A DNA stretch of 64,000 nucleotides from Athripsodes cinereus (lineage: Eukaryota > Arthropoda > Insecta > Trichoptera > Leptoceridae), in NCBI GenBank assembly GCA_947579605.1, contig OX388327.1, positions 7,427,122 through 7,491,121 of the forward strand, in the 5' to 3' direction. A program made the translations under genes and the position numbers. Below the pieces are notes generated by a model that had not been told where the DNA came from, did no database searches, and worked only from the letters and a program-made list of their open reading frames with translations. Positions 51,656-62,934 of this stretch are shown in pieces; the first letter of the stretch is position 1; the number at the start of each line of letters is the position of its first letter.

Positions 51656-51794
51656 ATATTGTATCATTATCCTATTATAACTATACTAGGAGCCTTATAA
51701 TAATAATAATATTAAAAATCATTATTGCACAAAAATAGTATACAATAGAACAAAGAAACAAAATTTTGTGCAATGGGCGAATTTACAACTTGTT

Positions 51795-51858
51795 CATGTT
51801 TATTACATGCAGTTAAGTCTACTGGCTACCCACTTGTATGATATACCTTGATGGGGGA
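51795..51858 (+). repeat. Family A, tail fragment
   Basis: TTTATTACATGCAGTTAAG, GGCTACCCACTTGTATG. Confidence 0.55.
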
Positions 51859-51960
51859 GAGAGAAAGAGTAAGAAAGAGAAGTACTATCTGTAGGTTTCC
51901 ATATACATACAAACAAAAATCTTTCATCACATATTCACCAAACATGTCAAAAACAATACA

Positions 51961-52392
51961 TCGCACATTGAAAACAAAAGTGGCAGTATTCCAAAAATGT
52001 CAATTTTGAGTTTAAACGATGTTTAAAACGCTCAAATTAAAACTCATCCAATACAAAAACACCTATTCCAATATGTAGCTTGTTTAGTTTTCCCTAGAGG
52101 TCACTGGTATCGGTTTGTACTTTTTGTATAAGCTTCAAGTTACTAATTAATAAAGTGACACTATTACCAGTTCGTGTCAAACGGTCGCAGTGGTTGTACA
52201 TCAATTTAAGGAAAGACTAAATGCATAAATGACATTTTAAGTATAGTGTCATTTTTATACATTACTTTGTATAAATAATGTATTCAAGAAACAAGTAGAG
52301 GTGTAAACTATAGAACTATACCAAAAACTTTAAACGGCCATACTGAAAAATCATGTTTTTTGTATAATGCCACTTTTGTTTTCAATGTGCGA
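51961..52392. mobile_element. 432-bp TIR element
   Basis: The ends TCGCACATTGAAAACAAAAG and CTTTTGTTTTCAATGTGCGA are perfect inverted repeats; with the next bases the TIR is 25 bp (51961-51985 and 52368-52392). No frame of note. Inside, GACATTTTAAGTATAGTG and GTGTCATTTTTATAC form a further hairpin. Confidence 0.75.
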
Positions 52393-53077
52393 CATGTTCA
52401 CAACATAATTTTCCTTTTGCTTTAGTGTTACTTAATTTCGAAGGCCTACTAATAAAATCATTCCTCTAATGCGCAGTTTACACCCTTTTAAAATTTAAAT
52501 TCTAAAACAGCAACGAGTACAAGTTACAGATACAAGAATAATTAGCAAAAGCCAAAAACACAAGCAAAGCAATAAAATGCACGATTAAGCGATATATTTA
52601 CATAAAACAAACATTTCAAACTTGGAACAAAATCCATATTCAAAACTGAAAACAAATTAACGAAGACTTTATTATAATACATTCTTATGTATGTATATAA
52701 AGCTACCTTATACATATTTATTTATCTACGTAAGATATTATTGTTTCGTATTTTATTATTATTGTTGCTGAACTGTGTTTTATGCGACAATGTTTCAAAC
52801 AGCACCAACATTAAAATGTGATTACTGATGCTTTACTTTGAGTTAAAATTAACAGTCATATGCATGTACACATATAGGAAAATTTGAAAATAAGTATTAT
52901 GCAGTTTTTATCTATTTTCTGTTGTGACCTATATTGAATAAATAAAAAAATAAATTCTACAGAAGAATGGCTAGCTTCAGTTACTATTTTTTTGATATAA
53001 CAAGAATGTTTTTTGAAGCTCTTAATTGTGGTATTTTTGTGATCAATTGTTTTTCGTCAAAATTCTTTCTATTCGGT
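52393..53077. other. No recognisable feature
   Basis: AT-rich. Confidence 0.5.
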
Positions 53078-53160
53078 GGAGCACCCGGTAATGAATTGGC
53101 GGTAAAGAATTGGCCTACCACTCTTTTTCATAAGTTTTCGAGTATCCTATAATGGGCTAA
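53078..53160 (+). repeat. Family A, head only
   Basis: GGTGGAGCACCCGGTAATG, CTTTTTCATAAGTTTTCGAG; the GAATTGGCGGTAAAG stretch shows a local duplication. Confidence 0.6.
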
Positions 53161-53400
53161 AAAAAGAAACAGAACTTTTCACATTAAAACTAAACCTAAT
53201 GATTGGATATTAACCTAAAATATAAGAGTAAATTATGAATTGTCAAAGAACGTTCGCCCTAAAATGAACTGTTTAGTGTAGGTATATTATATTAATTGCT
53301 TCTTTTCAATTAAATTTTTCGAAAAAATACCAAATTTTGACAAGGAATACCTATAGATAAACTTATTGAAATAATCATACAAAAGCTACAATATCCAGAT

Positions 53401-53615
53401 TTTGTCAAAATCATTTACAAAGCAAAATATCTTATTAGGTACTTAAGTCAAGTACCGAATTTGACAAAATCATTTATAAAGCAAAATATCTTATTAGGTA
53501 CTTAAGTCAAGTACCGAATTAGACAAAATCATTTACAAAGCAAAATATCTTTTTAGGTACTTAAGTCAAGTAGGTACCGAATTTGACAAAATCATTTACA
53601 AAGCAAAAAATCTTT
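53401..53615 (+). repeat. 59-bp tandem repeat, about 3.6 units
   Basis: Units start with CAAAATCATTTACAAAGC at 53406, 53465, 53524 and 53587. The third unit has an extra AGGT (GTAGGTACCG). Units differ by only one or a few bases, so the array is young. Each holds GGTACTTAAGTCAAGTACC, itself a hairpin. Confidence 0.9.
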
Positions 53616-54359
53616 TCACTTACTATTAGGTATAGAATCGAATATGGTTATGGTTTTAGTAGTCCTATAATTTTATATTTATGAGATATTAAAAAAAACG
53701 ATAAAACTAAAAACTGTTGATATTGTGGGTTAAGCTATTGTTGCACTAAACCGCCCAAATTAATGACAACATTTTTTTTCACAAGATATCAATTTTGTGT
53801 CTATAGATATCTGTATAAACATAAGGTATGGGGTTGAAAATACTTAAAAGTCCACCCCTTCTCTCCCTCTAACGAAACAATCGTAAAATACAATACTAAA
53901 CTTATACACAACAAATTACAATAATTTTCTTCAACGCAATATTTTAAAGTAAGATTGTTTTAGACCCGATAAACTATACTTTATGGCACCCATTAAAAAC
54001 AAAAGTACATAGAATATATTATTATTATTATTATACATGTATATACTACAAGTGAACAAACAAATACACTCCGAGATGTACTATTTATGTTACCTATTAT
54101 AATATTGTATCACTAATTGTGAAAGCCGACGTTGATCAGGTAAAATTCATAATATTTTTTAATAATTATTTTGTTTCAATTCATTTTGATTCAAATATTA
54201 CACAAGTGCTCACTTTAACGTAATTTAAATTATTCATACATATCAAGTTATCTGTCTTACTGCTTTTAATTCCGCTATATAAATTATAATACCATAGTCC
54301 ACAAATAAAAAAAAAAGCATTTTTATCAGGAATCTCATATTTCAGATTAAGCGGATTAG
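53616..54359. other. No recognisable feature
   Basis: AT-rich; the minus frame 54181-54483 overlaps repeat G and is not supported. Confidence 0.45.
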
Positions 54360-54450
54360 AAAACGTTCTCCATGAACTCGAATAGTGATCTCTTAAGCCA
54401 CCTTGAGCCAATTCGTAAGCATTGATACGCTTTTCTCGCTTATTCCGATT
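54360..54450 (-). repeat. Repeat G, partial
   Basis: Antisense CTCCATGAACTCGAATAGTG, CTTAAGCCACCTTGAGCC, AATTCGTAAGCATTGATACG. Confidence 0.5.
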
Positions 54451-54526
54451 AGGCTTTGCATAATATTCACATTGAGGTAGCAAGCGGACTTAATGCATTC
54501 TTTAATATTCTTTTATTCTTTCTTAT

Positions 54527-54705
54527 TTGGCACTTGGAATCGTCAGGCAATTATGTACGTTTTTTTTACGAACGACAAAATAATCAAATTACAACAATAC
54601 AATGAATAAATAAAGAAATTTCATTGAATCAAAGTTTTTCGAGTGTAAAAGGCCCAAAATAACTTCTCGTCAGTGTACGTAAAAAATAAATTGTAATAAT
54701 TATAG
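54527..54705 (+). repeat. Repeat K, copy 2
   Basis: TTGGCACTTGGAATCGTCAG, TCAAAGTTTTTCGAGTG, AATAACTTCTCGTCAGTGT as at 5548. Confidence 0.55.
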
Positions 54706-55496
54706 GTACATAAATTAATTGAATCAATGCCAATTGCAAATTTAATTAATAAGCATGCATTTACCTAGTTCAAATCGTTGGGGAAATAAATAACAGTGTT
54801 TATTATGTATTTGGAAATTATTTAAAATGTTTCTTTACAATGTTAACACTGAAACATAAAATTCAAATATTAATGTTGATCGAATTAATCTACTGGTAAA
54901 GCCACTTGTGGGATAAGCCGAAATGATGTTAAAGAAAAAATGATTATATTTGTGCTCCTTTTTCAATAATCTATAACTAATACATAATACCTACGTGCAT
55001 GTTTTTATCGTGCTGACAATTTCACGTATGGAAAACGCCGTGATGATATGAATGAATGATTTAATATTACTCAAACATACGTATGAACAAACTAAAATAT
55101 TATTTTCTCAAATATTGTATGTACATAAAATTGTTACAATAATTTAAGTGTATTATCCTATCTCTCGTTCCTGGTATAACCGTGCGACGCCGTAGTAGAC
55201 TTTACTTAGCATTAGTACGTCCTATAGTGAGTTGATTTCATCGTTATCTCATTTAGGGATGTACAATATAGCAATAAATTTTGTATGATTTTGAATACAG
55301 AAACATTCTCTCTGAACTAAAAAATATGTTAACCTCACATAGCCATCCTTATTTTGTAAGCAGTTTTGTTTTGTTTTTTATATCATAATTTTCACTCCAG
55401 ACTCCATTTCATGTCCTGCAAAAGGGCACCATTTCATGTCATGTCAGGTATGTATGAAATATTATGTATAAAATCTTTATATATTTATTTATTTAT
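54706..55496. other. No gene; two family A tail scraps
   Basis: Scraps at 54888-54930 (AAGCCACTTGTGGGATAAG) and 55000-55055 (AACGCCGTGATGATATG). The rest is AT-rich. Confidence 0.4.
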
Positions 55497-56145
55497 TTTA
55501 TTCTTCTTGCACATCATCATTCATATAACAAATAAAATAAAGCAATAAACGGCAAACTCCCCTTTCACGACACAAGCTTTTAGTAGCTTACTGTGAAAGG
55601 TGTATAAGGTTGTATTTGGGTTTATAAGAAACAAAACCCAGATATACCTATCTTTTTTTAAAAAAAAAAAAAATATACACAAGAAAAAATGTGATGATGT
55701 GCAGTGGCGAGATTATCACTATATAGTGATTTCTTCCATCTAACCACGTCACATTAACACTAAACAGAAATAGAAATAATAATAATAAAAACACAAACAT
55801 CAAAAAAAATAGCCAAACAAATTAGTTTGAAAAAAAAATATGAAAAAACTACAATCCACACACCTAACACTCCAAAGGGATCGGGAAGGGGTTATGGGAC
55901 GGATGCTGAGTTAGAAGACAATAAATACTTCTTGACGGCGTATTTAAATCCATTAAAAGATTGAGATATTCTATGAGAAGAAGGGAGATTATTCCAGCAA
56001 CGAGCACCACATACTGAGAATGATTGAGAAAAGAAATTGGTGTTATGTGTAGGAATTGCCAGAAGACGCTCGTTGTTGGAACGCAGTGGTAGACCATGGT
56101 TCGCTAGATACTCGAATTTTTCTTTCAAATTTATTATTATTATTA
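55497..56145 (-). pseudogene. LINE H: ORF2 C-terminus and 3' end, with nested SINE I
   Basis: On the minus strand the protein tail reads LANHGLPLRSNNERLLAIPT, FFSQSFSVCGARCWNNLPSS, FNGFKYAVKKYLLSSNSASV, stop near 55892. FS-x-x-G-A-R-x-W-N-N-L-P...FK...KKYLL is the usual end of CR1-like ORF2. The untranslated end continues to the TTTATTCTTCTTGCAC border and contains SINE I at 55548-55672. It stops 5' exactly at the (AAT)n tail of the next LINE. Confidence 0.65.
55548..55672 (+). repeat. SINE I, 5'-truncated, nested in LINE H
   Basis: CAAACTCCCCTTTCACGACA, TTAGTAGCTTACTGTGAAAG, TATTTGGGTTTATAAG, a poly-A run. Compared with the empty site at 37732-37890, the join is ATAAAGCA|TATACACAAG. Confidence 0.7.
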
Positions 56146-56580
56146 TTATTTGGATGATTTGTAAAGCGCCGTTTTGTGAAAAAAATCCACCTCAAGGGCG
56201 CTCTTTACTAACTAAGGTTGTGCCTGGATTATTCCGTGAGATTTCTTGAATAGATAAGTCTTCAGTTGGTTCTTGAAACGAGATAAGTCCTGCGTTTCTC
56301 TGATCATTTGTGGAAGCCTGTTCCAGACTACAGGTGCAGATATTGCAAAAGCACGCTCCACGTACACTGGTTTCGATACAGTACTGGTCACCTCCAATTT
56401 AGTTGTAATATCTTGACAAGACCTAAGTGTTGTCTGTCTATGACTTAACGCCTGTCTACCGCAGAGTTCCATGATATATTCTGGGGCCATAGCATGAAGT
56501 GCCTTAAATACTGTCAAACACACTTTAAATTCGACTCTCTCCGGACATCTGAGCCAGTGAAGAGATTAAATATAGGAAAT
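56125..56580 (-). pseudogene. Rex/CR1-like LINE ORF2 C-terminus with (TAA)n tail
   Basis: On the minus strand it reads LTVFKALHAMAPEYIMELCG, RQTTLRSCQDITTKLEVTST, ERAFAISAPVVWNRLPQMIR, SRFKNQLKTYLFKKSHG, stop at 56212, then a GCGCCGTTTTACAAATC-type end (approximate) and a TAA repeat. K-A-L-H-x-x-A-P-x-Y-I and R-A-F-x-x-x-A-P-x-x-W-N-x-L-P are hallmark C-terminal motifs after the RT domain. About 100 codons open; 5'-truncated. Confidence 0.75.
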
Positions 56581-56619
56581 AGTAAGGAAAAGACGTTGAA
56601 TAGAGTGTTTTATGCCTTG

Positions 56620-56690
56620 GAGTCCCCAACAGAGGATGGATCTTTTACTCTTTTTAAAAGTTTTCAATTGTCATTTAAAAGGCAGGATTC
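56620..56690 (+). repeat. Family A, head fragment
   Basis: ACTCTTTTTAAAAGTTTTC, AAAAGGCAGGATTC. Confidence 0.45.
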
Positions 56691-56724
56691 ATAAGTAAGT
56701 GATTTAACTGCTACATGCAATTAA

Positions 56725-56900
56725 AAACAAATGTTTTCTTCCACTGTGATGATTTTTATTTAGAGAGACGTCTTTCGTATTTCAAGGATATTGTCAATCC
56801 CCTTTACAATCTTCTAAAAGACAGGTAGACTATGTCTTTGAAAGACAAAATATCTCAATATAAATCAACATAGTAGAAGAAAACATTCGTTTTCTATTTC
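56725..56900. repeat. Hairpin B variant
   Basis: AATGTTTTCTTCCACTGTG and TAGTAGAAGAAAACATT are inverted arms; inside are AGAGAGACGTCTTTCGTA and GTCTTTGAAAGACAAAAT. More diverged than 22442. Confidence 0.6.
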
Positions 56901-56924
56901 TTTATTTATTTACAGATATTTATG

Positions 56925-57165
56925 GCCATAGCCAAGTGAAAGGAGGGGTGTGAGGAAGCGCGGGCGTCCGAGAACTACATGGCCTGAACATGTAGATCAA
57001 ATTCTCAAGGACGGCCGTGTTTTGAGGAAGAGAAACCGACGTGCGTGCATGAGAAATTGTGTGACTGTAGAGGAGGCGAAAGAAGTAGGTATGTAAGGAC
57101 AGATATAATTGGCGTTCCGTTCTCTCTGCCTACCCTACATGGGACACGGCGTGAGGGAATAGATA
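56925..57165 (+). pseudogene. RTE-like LINE tail
   Basis: Pieces read RGVRKRGRPRTTWPEHVDQI, LKDGRVLRKRNRRACMRN and WRSVLSAYPTWDTA before the stop, with one shift after EEAKEV. Same family as 23078. Confidence 0.65.
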
Positions 57166-57289
57166 GATATAGGGAGATATGGTCAAAGCCTTTTACATGT
57201 TAAACCTCTGTATACGTGTATACAAAGGTACTGTCTTTTTCAATTTTATTATGGAAACATAATGAAAAAATTAACTCCTACAATTCAGC

Positions 57290-57585
57290 TAGTGCGGAGT
57301 ACGTATCCTTTATGTTTAATTTTTTATTGAAACGGAAAGGACAGTCTATATACTTATTACATGTAGTTAGCTTACTAGCTACCCCTCTTGTAGGGTATGG
57401 GGTGATGGTATTAATAGAAAGAGATAAAAAGATTTTCCAAATAATTTGAAATCTCTTCAATTCATCGATTTAATTTTCCAGCCATCCCGATTGTTTTCAT
57501 TACATATCACGTAGAGAAAAACCTGTATTTTCATTATGTGCAGTTGCTAGTTTGTTAGTTGACTGGTTACTTCACTTATGGGAGA
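57290..57585 (+). repeat. Family A, two partial copies
   Basis: 57290-57415 (GAAACGGAAAGGACAGTC, CTACCCCTCTTGTAGGG, GGTGATGGTATTAATAG) and 57470-57585 (CCAGCCATCCCGATTG, TATGTGCAGTTGCTAG, ACTTCACTTATGGGAG). Confidence 0.55.
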
Positions 57586-58149
57586 TGATGACAAACTGGT
57601 AGTCCATTCCCACTCCCCCGTTAGGATCACGAAAAAAAATTGTAAACTGGACAAAATTTGCATTTAAGTATGAAAAATGGTATCAATATGGAAAGCTGTC
57701 TACTCCCTCCCATGGAGTTCAAAATTGTCATGCGATAATGGATAGATCGAAATTTTCTTATACTCTTTTACTCTTTTACCAAATTGAAAATTGCCACAGG
57801 GGGAGGGGGGTAGAAATTTAAAAAAAATCCAAGCTCTCGCCCTCACTTGGAGAAAATCTTGCGTACTCCGTAGTCCAGCAGTGTATTAAAGAAAATAGGT
57901 GGCAAGCCTCATCGCTGAAAAAAGATTTACAACCCTTCTCCCTTAATATTAATAAAATACACAGACTCCACTTTAAGGAGTGTTTGGTAGCACAAATCAC
58001 CACCCCTTTGAGTTCTCCTTATCTTCTTAATGCACCTATACCTCCTTAATATTATTCTTCATTTTATACTCCTCCTCGTTCCTTCCCAGTATCTTCCCAC
58101 CCACCCTGGTTGACTGGATGCTGTTTCTATAATAATAATAATATCAAAA
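57586..58149. other. No recognisable feature
   Basis: A small antisense family A word (GGTGGCAAGCCTCATCGCTG) at 57899; otherwise nothing. Confidence 0.45.
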
Positions 58150-58400
58150 CTACACTATGTCGCGTAGAGCGTCCGGAAAAGAACAAGAATATCTACCACT
58201 CTTTCCTGTAAATTTTCGACAGGCAGGTTTACGTAAAAAATCACAAATTCAAATTTTATAATTCATTGTTGATGAGATATGTCACTCATCCTGAATGTCT
58301 TATCATTTATTAACACGGAGAGGATGACTTGTATGTTTATTACATGCAGTTAATTCACTGGCATCGCAATTTATGGGAAATGCCGTGATGATTTTAATGA
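58150..58400 (+). repeat. Family A, full-length but diverged
   Basis: GCGTAGAGCGTCCGGAAAAG, ACAGGCAGGTTTACG, CACTCATCCTGAATGTC, ACACGGAGAGGATGAC, GGAAATGCCGTGATG. Confidence 0.7.
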
Positions 58401-58894
58401 GTGAACTTTGATAAATTTATTTATTCTTTACTGAATTTAGACAAAATTTCGAATTATGCTGATGGCATATTCACTTGTAGGTATTGAAAACTAATGTAAT
58501 GTTATTTTGTGGTATTGTCCGAAAGAATTGTCCTTCAATCATACGTACATAGAGTGGTTTCGCTTTGGCATGCAGAATATGATTCTTGCTCTGCACTGCA
58601 CCCCTGCTGTTTTCATCTGGAATATTGGGATGTCTTCCACCTTCTTCTTGTTCTTCTTATTTCTTCTCCTCCTGCAATAATAATAATTTTCCCGCCAAAA
58701 ACTAAACGCAAATGCCTTATGCTAATAATAAACAAAAATATTGCATCAACCCTTTGTTCTGTAAAGCGAAGTTTACACTAGCACAATGTTAGTAGCTTAG
58801 AAATGAAATAAAACATTTACAGAGACCTGATGGTAAAATCTGAATATTTAAATCAAAAGATCTCGGATTCGATTGTTATTTTTTTTTTCTTCTT
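58401..58894. other. No recognisable feature
   Basis: A 90-codon plus frame (58509-58781) lacks motifs. Confidence 0.4.
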
Positions 58895-59010
58895 GCACAT
58901 TATCATTCACATAACATAATCAACAAATCAGTTAACACAAGAAAAAATGTGATGATATGCAGTGGCGAGATAATCACTATATTGTGATTTCTTCCATCTA
59001 ACCACGATCC
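58895..59010 (-). repeat. LINE H 3' untranslated end, copy 3
   Basis: TTCTTCTTGCACATTATC, AACACAAGAAAAAATGTG, GCAGTGGCGAGATAATCAC, TTCCATCTAACCACG. Confidence 0.65.
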
Positions 59011-59179
59011 ACCATCTACGAGTAAAACATTTCCCCCGATAGGTATACTTCAAATGTGTTTAGAATATCGTTAGCTTATAATAAATCCAGACTTTTTTAC
59101 TTATTATTTAAACAACTTAAGCTCGTTTGTGCAACATAAGCATTGGTGCTGTATCTAAATTCATAAATGTAATTTTGTC

Positions 59180-59250
59180 ATTTTACGTTCGCCTGATGAT
59201 GAGAGTGAAATCTCACGAAAGCCGGCTGGTGATTTATAAAGTCACTGAGG
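59180..59250 (+). repeat. Hammerhead-like hairpin motif
   Basis: CGCCTGATGATGAGAGTG, then AAATCTCACGAAAGCCGGC. TGAGA pairs with TCTCA between CTGATGA and CGAAA, close to the order of a hammerhead ribozyme core but with one extra C. No inverted arms were found at this site. Confidence 0.4.
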
Positions 59251-60164
59251 AAATACTAATTAATAAATGTTTTTTTTTATTTATCTAGCACGAATTACCT
59301 ACCACCAAGTACTGTCTGATTACTAATTTTAACTAAATTAGTTGAGGTTTAAACAATAATTCTAAAAATTTCCATTTTTATTTATTTTTCTTTGCACAGG
59401 CATAAAAAAATACGAATTGAACACCGCCTAAATTTTTGTTCGATTTGATGCAGATTCGAGTATGGAAACTCAATTAAATTGCATTCTGAAAAAGTTAACA
59501 CTTCAGAACCTTAACTTTAAGTTAATTCCTTCAAACAAGAGCTTTTTGAAAATTGGCAAATTTGAAGATATAATATGATAGTGTGAAATATTTATCAATC
59601 TATGGATGTTCTACATCATCAATATTTTTCAAAAAATCGTTGTCAAATGTAAACCGCTTACCATAATACTTCGTTAATCTTTGGTTACTGTAATTCTGTG
59701 TGTCTCACAGTTATCCTCCCCCCCATGAGCTTCTGCTTCTGCTGCAGGGATGGGGGTGGATTCATTGTTCAAGATGTGCGCCGCTAACCCTATCGGCTAT
59801 AAATCTTACAAAGGAAACCATTTGGCTTTTCGAACCACCCCCATGGAAACCTACCCCGAGAGTGATACAATATTACTGTAGTATAGTTCTGTAACGAATT
59901 GCGAAACGGCGCTAATTGCAAACGGTGGATTTTAGAACTAACTCTTATAAATACTTTTATACCTCGTACATATGTTTATGTGTCTTCAATAGACACTGTA
60001 ATTAGACAAAATAGAGAAAAAATAATACCCTCTATACCTAAGAGGTATCATTGCAATGATATCTTTTTTTAACTCTCATACGAACTAATATATTAGATAA
60101 GTGCATGTCTTTTTTTGCGTTTTGCATGTCTATAGTTATAGTTTATATTTTTGTATGTATATAG
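59251..60164. other. No recognisable feature
   Basis: AT-rich; a GC-richer patch near 59705-59850 (AGGGATGGGGGTGGATTC) is unassigned. Confidence 0.4.
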
Positions 60165-60335
60165 TTTTGAGTTAACTGGATTAGTTGGAAGATATCGCAA
60201 TCTAGCGATACACTCGCCCTCTGTGCATTGAATTGTATAACTGTTAATTAAATAAGAGTTTGTAGTGATTGATGTTGTAACCACTGCACAGTAAAGAAAA
60301 AATAAGTAAATAGAAAATAAAAATAAATAAATTAT
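60165..60335 (+). repeat. LINE tail J, copy
   Basis: ATTAGTTGGAAGATATCGC, GCGATACACTCGCCCTCTG, CACTGCACAGTAAAG, then an A-rich tail. Confidence 0.65.
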
Positions 60336-60414
60336 TCTTTGAGCAGGCTGTAGGCCAAAAATATAATAAATATATTAATATTTGGAGGCGTAAGAAACTC
60401 AATTTAAGGAGAAC

Positions 60415-60690
60415 AGAGAATCATGAAGAAACGATGACAAAGAGGATATATTTTTTCCGAAAGTAGAGGTGTGAGGAAGCGCGAGCGTCCAAAAACCACG
60501 CAGCTTGATCACGTGGATCAAAATCTCTCAAAGACGAACATATTGCGTTGGGTAAGAGAAACCGATGTGCGTGTATAAGAAATTGTATGAATGTATAAGA
60601 AACGAAAGAAGTATGTAAGGATAGATTTATGTATATGGCGTTCCATTTCCTCTGGCGACTAACCCACTTGCGACATGGTGTGAGGATAAA
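60415..60690 (+). pseudogene. RTE-like LINE tail, decayed
   Basis: ACGATGACAAAGAGGATAT, GGTGTGAGGAAGCGCGAGCG, CTTGATCACGTGGATCAAA, GAAGTATGTAAGGATAG and a TGGCGTTCC block follow the order at 23078 with indels and stops. Confidence 0.6.
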
Positions 60691-61169
60691 GTATAGTATA
60701 GTTTAATGCAGAGAAAGATAATATTATATTGTTAGCTACGCCCCCGATTTTCAATCAACACACATTGGTGGAACTATATCGAAGATAATAATAACTACTA
60801 TTATTATTTTATTTAAACAAGGGGGAGTGGGTGGAGGTGGTAAAGGCGTGAAATGATTATTATAAGAAGTAATTATTGCTTTATAAGGGGGCGGAAGGGA
60901 TGTTATTGGGGGTTGCGCTGTTACTAATATTTAGTATCAATATGTCTTGTAATAATATTAAGTCTTTTTGTTTATTGAACATGTGCAAAAATAAACTTTT
61001 TTGTTGTTGTTTATACTAATTTATTTGGAATAAAATATGGATTTTTTTATCAAGTTCGTATATAATAAATATGCAAATGGTCGTGTCCGTGCCTACAAAA
61101 AATTGAGATAAGAGCGTTACCTTCTCGCCACACTGGCAGGCGAAACGAACTACTAAGAAAGAAACTAAC
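60691..61169. other. No gene recognised
   Basis: AT-rich, G-rich patch at 60820-60910; a family A antisense word (GTCGTGTCCGTGCC) at 61080. Confidence 0.4.
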
Positions 61170-61345
61170 AAGAATTTTTTTTTTTCATGACATACCTCAA
61201 GGGCGTTGTATTTTGTGCTTATCGCCTAAAACATCCAGCAAAAAGGTGAATTAGCTTCCTTGTGAAGCCTTCTCCATTCTTCTCCTCTCGCAAACCCAGA
61301 GGCAGATTGTTCCAGCATCTGGGATCCATTAAAAGTGTTGTCTTC
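61170..61345 (-). pseudogene. Rex/CR1-like LINE end, minus strand
   Basis: The minus strand reads DPRCWNNLPLGLREEKN, GEGFTRKLIHLFAGCFRR, stop. R-C-W-N-N-L-P-L...F-x-R-K-L is the same C-terminal pattern as at 55867. The untranslated end shares CTCAAGGGCG with 56190. Confidence 0.5.
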
Positions 61346-61969
61346 TAAAATGTTCAAATTATCATGCTTTACCATTTATAGCCATATAAGTATTGCATGT
61401 GTATTCCTTTAGTAGCAAAATTGCATAAAAATTAATAAGTATAAAAATTCCGTCATATTTCTAATAATTAAATTCCAATAAAGTTATATTGTTTATTCCA
61501 TACTGTATATTCAACGAGCCATTACATTGTTATATGTAACGTAGCTTTAATCAAAAGCTCAATGTATATAAGTCTGTTATTATTTAATATATATACTTGT
61601 AAGTTTATAAATGCATATGTAACTGTAGGTCAGCGTCGTGCCTTCCATACATGCCTACAGAATCTAAGTGGGCTATGGCTACTTGCAGTGGTTTAATTTT
61701 TTTTCAATGTGGCAATTTATCAATGCGAGGAAATTGTTTACTACACATGTGAATCATTATAATTATTTATTTTATTTGGAAAATTATTCAACAGACACCT
61801 GAACGTTCACGAAGGTGGGCGGAGGATCCGCAAATATGCTAACCTTTCCTAGCCCAAGAATATCTTGCTGCAGGAGGCGATCTAGACTATGGGACATGAA
61901 AAACTCTAAATTATCTAAGATTTGGTGCAGCAAACTGCCATGAGGATCGAGAACGATAGGGTTTCCTAA
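61346..61969. other. No recognisable feature
   Basis: AT-rich. Confidence 0.5.
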
Positions 61970-62150
61970 AAGACGAATCTGGAGCAGCACAGACCATGCC
62001 ACAATTGTTGGAGTGTCCATTGTGCCCTGTCACATGCATTACAGAGGATATTTTGGAGGCATCTCCACGTACTGTGCATTTTGCACAGCACTGGAGATCA
62101 GTTTCATTGGTTTTTTTCTGGGTTTCGACACGATAAAAAGTAACAGACTC
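61970..62150 (+). pseudogene. LINE C-terminal tail, second copy of the 13675 family
   Basis: GACGAATCTGGAGCAGCACA, GTTGGAGTGTCCATTGTGCC, GGGTTTCGACACGATAAA. A short deletion removed the CDYG codons present at 13675. Confidence 0.6.
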
Positions 62151-62934
62151 CTCATCAGCACAACTAACAGATTGAAAAACTTCCTGTAGTAGAAAAACAT
62201 ACTTATATTTAATATATAGTAAAAACATCACGGATTATATTTATTTTGGTATTCAGTTCAGTTCAAGTTCATCAACGATTACTTTCTGAGTAGAACCGAG
62301 TTTCAGACTAGTAGCTAAGTATCTAAAAAAGTTTATATGTATATTTACCTCTATGGGTATATTATTGTACTCGTACCTACATGCATACAAAATGTGCAAA
62401 ATCTAAATAATTATTATCTTTTTATTATATAATATTTTCACATAAATAATTAAAGACCAAATCGCATACAAATTTTTTAATCGTAACTTCATTTGCAAAT
62501 ACACTAAACACCTTTTTATTTATCATTCTGTGAGAATAACCTAGTTAAAAAAAAGTTCTTCATCGCCATTAAATCTTAAAAATTAAACGACGAAGCCTTT
62601 TCTTCTGTGACGTAGCTGAGTGAGAAAAGGTGTCCCACTCTTTTCTTTAGTTTTTAAGTATCCTGTATTCGCATAGTATAGTGTTCGCAGTGAATATTTC
62701 GAAATAATTTTTCATCCCTGTTCTAGAGGGACCCTATACGTCCTACTAACACTGAATAAAACTATGTCAGGTTTTTTGTTACATGTTCATTGTAATGATG
62801 AACATAAGTGTTCTGTAAAGCACGTACGGGAGATTTTAAAGAATTATTTGCCGGGGCTCAAAATATATATTTTGACACTTGTATTTTTCACCATTTCATT
62901 TTTGAGAATGGCCAATGATTCTTTGGTTCAATGG
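62151..62934. other. No gene; weak family A head near 62620
   Basis: GTGTCCCACTCTTTTCTTTA and AAGTATCCTGTATT at 62629-62670; the rest is AT-rich. Confidence 0.4.

Noticed and set aside
53401..53615. CRISPR-like array
   Set aside because: Whole units repeat without unique spacers, and the window is eukaryotic; it is a simple tandem repeat.
54181..54483. 100-codon minus frame
   Set aside because: It overlaps a decayed repeat G copy and has no domain.
59180..59250. Confident hammerhead ribozyme call
   Set aside because: The core has an extra base before GAAA and stems I and III were not established; kept only as hammerhead-like.
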